A DNA stretch of 64,000 nucleotides from JBDZVM01 sp040255675 (lineage in GTDB: Bacteria; Actinomycetota; Actinomycetes; Acidothermales; Acidothermaceae), in NCBI GenBank assembly GCA_040255675.1, contig JBDZVM010000020.1:4149-68148 (forward strand), given 5' to 3'. The translations under genes and the position numbers were made by a program. Shown in pieces: positions 53,447 through 62,689 of the stretch (its first letter is position 1; every line of letters begins with the position of its first letter). A model generated the notes under the pieces. The model saw nothing but the letters and a program-made list of their open reading frames with translations, was not told the DNA's origin and did no database searches.

Positions 53447-53776
53447 GAGGTCGCGTGGTGTTTTATCGAATCGGTAACCGGAGCGCGGCTGGACAGTAGG
53501 CGCCGACCCGAAGCCGCCGCTAATTCGCCGTCCGACATGAGCCATGAACGGCTTCACCCCGCCATGAACGGCATGCAGGCCATTCGTCGTGAGATAGAGC
53601 CGTTCGTGGCGCCGAGGCGCCGAGTTGTTGTGTCGCGAAGCCTTCACGCTCACCGCGGTGCTTTCGGTGCGGCAATCGGCGAGCAGTTCGCGAGCTTTGC
53701 AAATTCTTGACGATGTTGTGGCTGCTGTTTTGTTGACCTGTTTGCCCGATTCGGGGGGTAGGGTTCGATCCGGAAA

Positions 53777-53808
53777 TTGGACTAGTCCAATCCAAATGGT
53801 CTAGGCCA
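53777..53808 (+). promoter_or_regulatory. Tandem DasR-like operators of the plus-strand chitinase
   Basis: TTGGACTAGTCCAA (53777-53790, perfect palindrome) and TGGTCTAGGCCA (53797-53808, one change from TGGTCTAGACCA) have centres 19 bp apart, about 60 nt before the start codon. Paired sites of this sequence are typical of actinomycete chitinase promoters controlled by a GlcNAc-responsive GntR regulator. Confidence 0.6.
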
Positions 53809-53861
53809 GTCCCTGAGCACGAATGGGCAACACCCCACTGACTCAGCCTTTCGGAGGGATC

Positions 53862-55862
<2,001 letters not shown>

Positions 55863-55901
55863 CGTGAAAGAGAGCTGAGGTCAGCTCACGATTCACGACT
55901 G

Positions 55902-55974
55902 CCTGCTGCCCGCGTCACCGGGCAGCAGGTTCGAGGCGGGGCCGATCTGGTACCCCTGGCGTCGGCCCCGCCTC
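55902..55974. terminator. Tandem terminator hairpins after the chitinase
   Basis: First stem CCTGCTGCCCG/CGGGCAGCAGG (55902-55929, 6-nt loop); second stem GAGGCGGGGCCGA/TCGGCCCCGCCTC (55933-55974, 16-nt loop). Two GC-rich hairpins in series make a strong stop. Confidence 0.75.
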
Positions 55975-56164
55975 ATGTCTCCCTTGCGCCTGCGGTAGTT
56001 GTGAATGCCGTGTCATGAGTTCGTCACAAATCCGACTGCAACCAACGCCGTGAGTGCGGCGTCGTTGTCGCTGAAAGACGCGACTCGCCGCGTGCGTTGC
56101 TGTACCTGTGCCGAGTCGCGTCCGATGCCAGAATCTGGCTGGTACGGACGACGGGACGGCGAGT

Positions 56165-58252
56165 GTGAGACTGACGCCTAGAAGCGCTGGCAGCATCCCC
56201 GCTCGTGCCATGACCGGAATTCGGCCGGGCGACCCTGCTCGAGCGACATCGAGTCGGCCCGCGATCGACCTGGTACCCACGCGTAAGGCGAGGCTCGGTG
56301 GCCTTGATGGGTTGCGCGCGATCGCCGTCATCGGCGTCCTGCTCTTCCATGGCGGTGTGCCGTGGCTGCCGGGCGGATTCCTTGGCGTCGACCTCTTCTT
56401 CGTCATTTCCGGGTTTCTGATCACCTGGCTGCTGATCGCCGAACGCCAACAGCGCGGGCGCATCGCGTTGGGCCGGTTCTACGTGCGCCGCGCCCGACGA
56501 CTGCTGCCGGCGCTGGCCGCCATGGTGGCGACGACGACGGTGTTCATGGCCGCGTTCTTTCGCGGCGATCTCGCGCAGGCGCGCGGCGACATTGGCGCTG
56601 CCGCGGGCTATTTCTCTAACTGGTGGTACGTGCTGCACCACCGCTCCTACTTCGTGGCGGCGGGTCGGCAGCCGCCATTTCAGCATCTGTGGTCACTCGC
56701 GGTCGAAGAGCAGTTTTATCTCATCTGGCCCGTGCTGATCATCGTTTTGCTGATCGCGAGGGTGCGATTGTCGGCGATTTTCGCGGTAGCGACGATCGGC
56801 GCGGTCGCGTCGGCGCTGTGGATGCGCAGTTTGGCGATCGCGGGGAATGTTCCGTTCGACACCGACTCTTCGCGGTTGTACTTCGGCACTGACACGCACG
56901 CGAGCGCGCTGCTGCTCGGCGCGGCGGGCGCGGCGCTGATGGCCGCGTTGGCGAGGCGTCGCGCCCGCACCTATCGAGAGGTGAGCCCGACGACGAACCT
57001 CCTCGCCGACATCGCCGGACTGGCGGCGCTCGCCGCCGTCGTCTGGATCATGCACGCGCGCAGCGAGGTGAGTCCCGAGCTTTATCGCGGCGGGTTCTTC
57101 GTGTTCGCGCTGGTCGCGCTGGTCGCCGTGGTTACCGTTTCACTGCCGGGCAGCCTGCTCGGCGCCGTCCTCGACTTCCAGCCGTTGCGCTGGATCGGCA
57201 CCCGCTCTTACAGCTTGTATTTGTGGCACTGGCCTGTGTTCGTCTACACCCGTCCTCGGCTCGACTGGTCGCTGCACGGTTGGCAGGCGCTTGCCGTCCG
57301 GCTCGCGCTGACCGTGGTGTTGACCGAGCTGGCGTTTCGGCTCGTAGAGCGGCCGATCCGCGAACGCGGCCTGGTCGACTACGTGCGACATGGGCCGGGC
57401 CTGCGCTTGCGGCGTCCCACCTCGCGTCCGGCTTGGGGTGCCGCGACTCCCGTGCTCGGAGCGGTGTGCGGCTTGGTCCTGGTGATCGGCTTGACGACGG
57501 CGGTCACGCATTACCGGCCCGCCTCGCCGAGTGGTCACGACGTGGCGGCGGCTCCGGTCGCCTCGCCGTCGTCCGCTTTCCCTTCGATGTTTTCGCCGTC
57601 GCCGTCGTTGCCGTCGAGCCCGTCGTCCGCGATCAGCTCGTCGCCCGCGTCGCCGTCGCCCTCGGCCACCAAGGCGCCGCCGCCAAAGCAGACCACCCCG
57701 ACTCAGCCGAAGCCGACGAAGAAGGCGGCCGGCCCGCCACCACCGGGCACCGAATCGTCGACGCCGCCCGCGATCCCGCCCGGACCTCCGCCGCCCGTCA
57801 GCGCCGTCGGCGACTCGGTGATGATCGACGGCGAGGTGGCGCTGCAGCGCGACTGCCCCGGAACCGAGGTGTACGCGGTCGTGGGCTGGCAGGCGACGTC
57901 GGTGTTCGCGCAGATCGACAAGCTGCGGGTGGCAGGGCACCTCGGCAACATCGTGGTGATCGGCACAGGCACTAACGGTGTGGTCGAGGGCAAGGCGCTT
58001 GATGCGGTGCTGACGTCACTCGCCGACCGGCAGCGGGTCGTCGTGATCAATAACTATATGGACCGCGCCTGGCAGGCACCGAACAACGCGATGTTCCCCC
58101 AGGTCGTCGCGACGCACTCCAACGCCGTGCTGGTTGATTGGTACTCCGCCGCCAGCCACCACCCGGAATGGTTCGGGTCTGACGGCGTCCATCTGTCACC
58201 GAGCGGTCGGCAGCCCTACGCCGACATGATCAAGGATGCCGCCGGCTGCTAA
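56165..58252 (+). CDS. Acyltransferase 3 family membrane protein with C-terminal SGNH domain
   Basis: An about 695-aa O-acyltransferase for surface glycans. The start is uncertain: GTG 56165 has GGGACGG upstream, GTG 56108 and ATG 56210 are alternatives. Acyltransferase part: GLDGLRAIAVIGVLLFHGG (conserved His), GFLGVDLFFVISGFLITWLL, FYVRRARRLLPAL, HLWSLAVEEQFYLIWP, about ten TM helices. After a Ser/Pro-rich linker the extracytoplasmic SGNH-like domain has AVGDSVMIDGE and GSDGVHLSPSGR (Asp/His of the catalytic set). This is the OafB-type organisation used to O-acetylate cell-wall or secreted polysaccharides. Confidence 0.87.
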   Translation: MRLTPRSAGSIPARAMTGIRPGDPARATSSRPAIDLVPTRKARLGGLDGLRAIAVIGVLLFHGGVPWLPGGFLGVDLFFVISGFLITWLLIAERQQRGRIALGRFYVRRARRLLPALAAMVATTTVFMAAFFRGDLAQARGDIGAAAGYFSNWWYVLHHRSYFVAAGRQPPFQHLWSLAVEEQFYLIWPVLIIVLLIARVRLSAIFAVATIGAVASALWMRSLAIAGNVPFDTDSSRLYFGTDTHASALLLGAAGAALMAALARRRARTYREVSPTTNLLADIAGLAALAAVVWIMHARSEVSPELYRGGFFVFALVALVAVVTVSLPGSLLGAVLDFQPLRWIGTRSYSLYLWHWPVFVYTRPRLDWSLHGWQALAVRLALTVVLTELAFRLVERPIRERGLVDYVRHGPGLRLRRPTSRPAWGAATPVLGAVCGLVLVIGLTTAVTHYRPASPSGHDVAAAPVASPSSAFPSMFSPSPSLPSSPSSAISSSPASPSPSATKAPPPKQTTPTQPKPTKKAAGPPPPGTESSTPPAIPPGPPPPVSAVGDSVMIDGEVALQRDCPGTEVYAVVGWQATSVFAQIDKLRVAGHLGNIVVIGTGTNGVVEGKALDAVLTSLADRQRVVVINNYMDRAWQAPNNAMFPQVVATHSNAVLVDWYSAASHHPEWFGSDGVHLSPSGRQPYADMIKDAAGC

Positions 58253-58333
58253 GCCACTGCGCGGGGAATACTGCGCGGCGCGGTTCGCCTTATGCAGGCA
58301 CCACCGAATGGCGGAGGAGACCAAGAGGAGATC

Positions 58334-58858
58334 ATGGGCATCCACCGGCTCAATCATGCGGTTCTTTACGTGCGCAACCTCGACGAGAGCGTGCGGTTCT
58401 ACACCGAGGTGCTCGGCTTTCGTGTCGTGCCGATGGCACCCGACGGTTTTCGCGGCGCGGCGTTCTTGCAAGCGCCGAACTCCACCAATGACCATGACCT
58501 CGGCCTGTTCGAGATCGGCGCAGGTGCAGCGCCGTCTGGCGCTGGCCGGTCGACCGTCGGCCTTTACCACCTGGCCTGGGAGGTCGACACCCTCGACGAG
58601 CTTGAGCGGATCGCGGGCGCGCTGCTCGCGGCAGGTGCGCTCGGCGGCACGTCAGACCACGGCACCACGAAGAGCCTGTACGGGCGCGACCCGAACGGGC
58701 TCGAGTTCGAAATCGTCTGGCTGATCCCGAAAGATCTGCTGGACGACGACGCGCTTGCCGCGCGAAAACGCATCGAGCGGCTCGACCTTGCGAAGGAAAA
58801 GGCGCGTTACGGCGCGACGACCCAAGGTGGCGTCGGAATCTCGCGGGTCGGCGCCTAG
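58334..58858 (+). CDS. VOC-superfamily dioxygenase-like protein
   Basis: A 174-aa glyoxalase/extradiol-dioxygenase-fold protein. INRLNHAVLYVRNL-type start (MGIHRLNHAVLYVRNLDESV), VRFYTEVLGFRVV, a middle strand GLYHLAWEVDTLDELERIAG and DPNGLEFEIVWLIP. His in LNHAV, His in YHLAW and Glu in EFEI are the expected metal ligands. ATG 58334 follows GAGGAGATC. Substrate unknown. Confidence 0.87.
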   Translation: MGIHRLNHAVLYVRNLDESVRFYTEVLGFRVVPMAPDGFRGAAFLQAPNSTNDHDLGLFEIGAGAAPSGAGRSTVGLYHLAWEVDTLDELERIAGALLAAGALGGTSDHGTTKSLYGRDPNGLEFEIVWLIPKDLLDDDALAARKRIERLDLAKEKARYGATTQGGVGISRVGA

Positions 58859-58919
58859 CGAGTCGGGTTTGGGATCCAGGCTCTGAGCTTACGGAGCAAA
58901 GCTGCCGCACGGCGTCGCG

Positions 58920-59378
58920 CTACGCGAAGTCGGCTAAAGCCGGTGTTGCCGCGCCGAAGCGCTCGAAGAGGTCGCACCACCCCGAGGGGGTGATGAGTAG
59001 TGGCGAGCCCGTGAACGCACTAAAGCCGTTTGCGTAGCGAAGGGCATGTGTCATCGCGAAGTCGCCGCGCCTGGCGACGCAACGACCGTCGCGGGCAATG
59101 ACGGGAAATACGGTAGGGAAGAACTTCGGCTCGCACTCGAACTCCCATTGTTTTAAGCCAAGCCGAGACATCGCGAGCTCGGCCGCGTCGTCGTCGCCCC
59201 ATGCCGAACCGATTGACGTATCGAACGGCACGCAAGCTCGCAAGCGCTGGTCGCCCGACGGGTTGTCGACGAGGGTGAGCATTGAAACTCCGGTTACTAG
59301 CCCGTGGCTGGTGATTAGCTCGCGCAACAGAGCGGCTGGGTCGCGCAAATCCCAGTGATCGAGAGCATCCATCTTCAT
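58920..59378 (-). CDS. Hypothetical protein
   Basis: A 152-aa protein of unknown function. ATG 59378 (MKMDALDHWDLRDPAALLRE) is the likely start, with a weak AGG upstream; a start at 59372 is also possible. Contains GLVTGVSMLTLVDNPSGDQR and WEFECEPKFFPTVFPVIARD. No signal peptide, no membrane segment, no recognised family. Confidence 0.5.
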   Translation of the reverse strand: MKMDALDHWDLRDPAALLRELITSHGLVTGVSMLTLVDNPSGDQRLRACVPFDTSIGSAWGDDDAAELAMSRLGLKQWEFECEPKFFPTVFPVIARDGRCVARRGDFAMTHALRYANGFSAFTGSPLLITPSGWCDLFERFGAATPALADFA

Positions 59379-59536
59379 GACGACAACTTTGCCTGGAAGT
59401 TGTTCGCGCCACGTAGTGTTGCGTCGCGGCTGTGGACAGTGCGGCGAGTATCCACAGATCCGGAGTTTGAACGGGCGAGCCTCATCGCGAATCCGCGAAA
59501 GTATGTGCAAACGGTGAGCGCGACAGGAGCACTGCC

Positions 59537-60097
59537 ATGGGGTATACGACAGACTTCGTTGGGTACGTCCTGATTGATCCGCCGCTAAACATAGAGGAGT
59601 GCGAATACCTCACTGCCTTTACGCAGACGCGGCGTTGGTTTCGGCAAGCCGGCCCATACGTTGTGCTCGACAATCCAGCTGTCGAAGAACCGTGCGAAAG
59701 CGTGGAGCGCTACAACACTCCATGGCCGGGCGAGCCGAGCCTGTGGTGCCCGTGGAGGCCGTCTCTCGACGGTACCTGCCTAGCTTTCGACGGGATCGAA
59801 AAGGCATATCGGCCTGTGGAGTGGATGCGCTACCTCATCTCACATTTCTTGCGACCGGACGCCGAAGCGTCGATGACGATGCTGCCCGAGTTCGAGCAGT
59901 TTACGTTCGACCACATTGTCGACGGCGTCATCGTCGGGTGCCGGCGCGACACCGGGCGGATGTTCGCGATCGAGGTCGCCAGCAATGTCGTCGAAGAGCG
60001 TGTGCTCATGCGGGGCGCGCCAGAGGAAGATTGGGGTCCGCTGCCTTACCAAACGGCCATCGATACTGTGCTGCCTGCGCGCCGTCGACTCAGTTGA
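59537..60097 (+). CDS. Conserved uncharacterised protein (MGYTTDF family)
   Basis: A 186-aa cytoplasmic protein. AGGAG precedes ATG 59537. The pattern MGYTTDFVGYVLIDPPLNIE, EYLTAFTQTRRW, PSLWCPWRPSLDG, WMRYLISHFL and FTFDHIVDGVIVGCRRDTGR is widespread in bacteria in an uncharacterised family I recognise by these motifs but cannot name. Lies just upstream of the VapBC-like pair, on the same strand. Confidence 0.75.
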   Translation: MGYTTDFVGYVLIDPPLNIEECEYLTAFTQTRRWFRQAGPYVVLDNPAVEEPCESVERYNTPWPGEPSLWCPWRPSLDGTCLAFDGIEKAYRPVEWMRYLISHFLRPDAEASMTMLPEFEQFTFDHIVDGVIVGCRRDTGRMFAIEVASNVVEERVLMRGAPEEDWGPLPYQTAIDTVLPARRRLS

Positions 60098-60117
60098 CCG
60101 TATAAAGGTACTACTAT

Positions 60118-60399
60118 ATGGACATGCCAAAAGAGAAGGTCACGTTGACCCTCGATGCCGAAAATCTGGCGGCGTTGCGCAGCCTGGTCGGGCCGAGAAG
60201 CCTTTCAGCGTCTGTCGATGCGGCGATCTCGGCGCGGGTAGCACTGCTCACACATCTCGCCGCCGTCGACGAGTGGATCGCCGAGATGGATGCCGATCAT
60301 GGGCCGGTGCCTTCCGAAACGCTCGAATGGGCGGCTCGATTGGTCGACGACTGGGAGGCCTCACGCGAAAATCCGAAGACGTCGAAGCGAGTGTGGTGA
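60118..60399 (+). CDS. Putative antitoxin of a VapBC-type pair
   Basis: A 93-aa protein: KEKVTLTLDAENLAALRSLV, GPRSLSASVDAAISARVALL suggests a ribbon-helix-helix DNA-binding N-terminus, followed by an acidic helical tail (DEWIAEMDADHGPVPSETLE) that would cover the toxin. AAGG lies 9 nt before ATG 60118. The stop overlaps the PIN gene's start (TGATG). It should bind both its promoter and the PIN toxin. Confidence 0.8.
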   Translation: MDMPKEKVTLTLDAENLAALRSLVGPRSLSASVDAAISARVALLTHLAAVDEWIAEMDADHGPVPSETLEWAARLVDDWEASRENPKTSKRVW

Positions 60400-60806
60400 T
60401 GCTCGTACTCGATAGTGAGGCGCTCTCGGCGCTCGCACGCGGACCAGTGGGGCGCCGAGATAAAGTGCGTGCCCTTGTCCACGAAATGCGCCGCCGGGAG
60501 CGGCCGATCGCAACCGTGGCTGCCGTGCTTGCTGAGGTCGTACGGGGAAGGCCCGCCGACGCGGCCGTGTTTTCCGGGCTCCGTCGAGAACGCGTCGTCG
60601 TGCATCCCGTCGACACCCGGGTGGGGGTTCGCGCGGGCCAACTGCTCGGCGCAGTTCGCGCGGGATCCGAACGGGCAGTCGACGCTTTCGTCGTGGCCGT
60701 TGCCGAACAGGGAGGAGGGGCGTTGGTGGCTACCGTCGACGCGCGCGACATGAGGCGGCTTGCGCAGCATTGCGACGGCGTCAGCATCGCTGACCTCACG
60801 CGCTGA
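60399..60806 (+). CDS. PIN-domain toxin, VapC type
   Basis: A 135-aa PIN ribonuclease. Acidic metal-binding residues: Asp5 in MLVLDSEALSAL, Glu in AAVLAEVVRG, Asp in AVDAFVVAVAEQ and Asp in ATVDARDMRRLA. VapC toxins cut tRNA or rRNA. Start overlaps the antitoxin stop, so translation is coupled. Intact, unlike the decayed phd/relE locus at 43.3 kb. Confidence 0.88.
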   Translation: MLVLDSEALSALARGPVGRRDKVRALVHEMRRRERPIATVAAVLAEVVRGRPADAAVFSGLRRERVVVHPVDTRVGVRAGQLLGAVRAGSERAVDAFVVAVAEQGGGALVATVDARDMRRLAQHCDGVSIADLTR

Positions 60807-61037
60807 CTAACCGGCGAGCGCGACGATCCCGCCGAGCAGCGCAGCCATACTGGCAGCGAGGTAATACATCAAACTCCCAGAAGCTGATCGGCGAGACAGC
60901 CTCCGGCGCGGCCGCAAGCGCCGCGCATGCGGTCGGTGCGGCGCGACTGCCGGCGCGGGACCGAAGGCAAGCAGCACCACGGCCAAGAGCGCAGCCCCCG
61001 CCGCGATCGTCACTCGTGTAGCGAATGCTAGTTGCAT
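60807..61037 (-). CDS. Small membrane protein, two TM segments
   Basis: A 76-aa protein from ATG 61037, preceded by GAGGTGG. Helix 1 RVTIAAGAALLAVVLLAFG, a very basic loop HRPHARRLRPRRRLSRR, helix 2 YYLAASMAALLGGIVALAG ending at the stop. No family recognised. Its stop is one base from the PIN gene's stop on the other strand; divergent from the Gfo/Idh gene. Confidence 0.6.
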   Translation of the reverse strand: MQLAFATRVTIAAGAALLAVVLLAFGPAPAVAPHRPHARRLRPRRRLSRRSASGSLMYYLAASMAALLGGIVALAG

Positions 61038-61133
61038 GGGCGCCACCTCGTTGTGACCTATTTGTGCTCTAGCCGGAGGTTTAGCAAACCTCCGACGGGG
61101 TCTCATCCGGTGGCCAGTGCGACGATGGTCCGC

Positions 61134-62210
61134 ATGAGTGATCAACCGCTGCGGGTAGCTGTCATCGGATACGGGCTCGGCGGCGCCGTCTTCCACGCGC
61201 CTCTGATCGCGTCGACCGCTGGAATGCGGGTGGCGTTCGTCGTCACCGGCAACCCGGAGCGTGCTGCCGACGTCCGGGCAAAATACGACGGTGCCGAGGT
61301 CGTCGCATCGGCTGACGAACTCTGGTCGCGCGCCGACGACATCGATTTGGTCGCTATCACGAGTCCGAACACCGAGCATGCGCCGCAGGCACTTGCCGCG
61401 ATCGAAGCCGGGCTGCCGGTGGTCGTCGACAAGCCGTTCGCGCTGTCGGTGTCGCAGGCGGAGAACGTGGTCGCAGCAGCAGCGGCTGCGCGCGTTCCGT
61501 TGAGCGTGTTCCAAAACCGTCGATGGGACGGCGATTTCCTGACAGTGCGGCGCTTGGTCGATGCCGGCGAACTCGGCGACGTGACGCGATTCGAGTCACG
61601 TTTCGAACGGTGGCGCCCCGAACTCAAGGGCGGATGGCGCGAGGCCGGTGGCTTCGCCGAAGGTGGTGGCTTGCTTTTCGACCTCGGCCCACATCTGATC
61701 GACCAGGCTCTTTCGCTGTTTGGCCCGGTGATTCACGTGTACGCGGAGATCAGCCAGCGCCGTCCAGGCATTAACTCGGACGACGACACGTTCGTTGCCT
61801 TGATGCACGAGAATGGCGTGCGTTCGCATTTATGGATGAGCGCGGTGGGTTCTCAATTGGGTCCGCGCATGAGAGTGCTCGGTTCGCGTGCGGCGTACGT
61901 GAAATACGGTCTCGACGTCCAAGAAGACGCGCTTCGAGCCGGACGTCGTCCCGATCGCGAACCGCAATGGGGAAGTGAACCGTCGTCGATGTGGGGTGAA
62001 ATCGGCGTGCCGGGGGAGACGCGATCGGTCGAGACCGAACGTGGTGCGTATCAAGAGTTTTATGCCGCCATGGCAGCGGCGGTTCGCGGCGAAGGCCGAG
62101 TGCCAGTCGATCCTCGTGATGCGATCGAGGGCTTGCGCGTCATCGAGGCAGCAAGGCGTTCTCAGACTGATGGCAAAGTGATTACGTTATCGGCACTTGG
62201 TTACCGGTGA
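61134..62210 (+). CDS. Gfo/Idh/MocA-family oxidoreductase
   Basis: A 358-aa NAD(P)-dependent oxidoreductase. N-terminal Rossmann VAVIGYGLGGAVFHAPLIAS, ITSPNTEHAPQALAAIEAGL, VVVDKPFALSVSQAE (conserved Lys), SVFQNRRWDGDF, and the C-terminal domain with FDLGPHLIDQAL (conserved Asp/His). ATG 61134 begins the domain. Likely acts on a sugar or inositol; specificity unknown. Confidence 0.9.
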   Translation: MSDQPLRVAVIGYGLGGAVFHAPLIASTAGMRVAFVVTGNPERAADVRAKYDGAEVVASADELWSRADDIDLVAITSPNTEHAPQALAAIEAGLPVVVDKPFALSVSQAENVVAAAAAARVPLSVFQNRRWDGDFLTVRRLVDAGELGDVTRFESRFERWRPELKGGWREAGGFAEGGGLLFDLGPHLIDQALSLFGPVIHVYAEISQRRPGINSDDDTFVALMHENGVRSHLWMSAVGSQLGPRMRVLGSRAAYVKYGLDVQEDALRAGRRPDREPQWGSEPSSMWGEIGVPGETRSVETERGAYQEFYAAMAAAVRGEGRVPVDPRDAIEGLRVIEAARRSQTDGKVITLSALGYR

Positions 62211-62289
62211 TGCCACGCCAGGTCAACCCCAGCTAGCCGAGGTGCCGCTCAGGTTTACAACGCCGGCGGACGGAAAGTTGGCTTGGCAA

Positions 62290-62324
62290 CAATTTGCCGA
62301 CGATCTCCCGTCGTCGGCAAATTG
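62290..62324. terminator. Bidirectional terminator hairpin
   Basis: CAATTTGCCGACGA pairs perfectly with TCGTCGGCAAATTG (14 bp, 7-nt loop) between the convergent Gfo/Idh and immunity genes. Confidence 0.8.
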
Positions 62325-62362
62325 CAAGGAACAGCAGCGTTAGGCCCCGCAGCCTTGACCCT

Positions 62363-62689
62363 CTAGGCACGAAGGTTCTCCACGTTGGTGAAATAGACGC
62401 GCTCTAGGCCGTCGGCCTCGGCCTCGAATGAATACCTCCGCTCATCACGCAGAATCGCCTCGGCCACTTCGTCGCTGGTAACCGTTGGTTCGTCAGGCCA
62501 GTGCCCGGCCCACACCTGTATTCGCTTTGCTCGCAGAAGATCAACCAGGGCGGTCGAGATCTTCTCGAAATGGTGATAGTCCTCCCCGAGGTCGCGGACC
62601 TCGGGCGTCTCCCGAATCTCTGGCAGCGGAATCAAGTCCTCTAACCCGAGTTCCAAGAGCGCCTCGTGAATCGGCGTCAGCTCCGTCAT
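62363..62689 (-). CDS. Putative immunity protein of the Rhs-Hint toxin
   Basis: A 108-aa acidic protein (MTELTPIHEALLELGLEDLI, AEAILRDERRYSFEAEADGL). Its ATG at 62689 overlaps the toxin's TGA as ATGA, exactly as at the first Rhs locus. No membrane segment, so a cytoplasmic inhibitor is expected. Family not recognised. Confidence 0.7.
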   Translation of the reverse strand: MTELTPIHEALLELGLEDLIPLPEIRETPEVRDLGEDYHHFEKISTALVDLLRAKRIQVWAGHWPDEPTVTSDEVAEAILRDERRYSFEAEADGLERVYFTNVENLRA

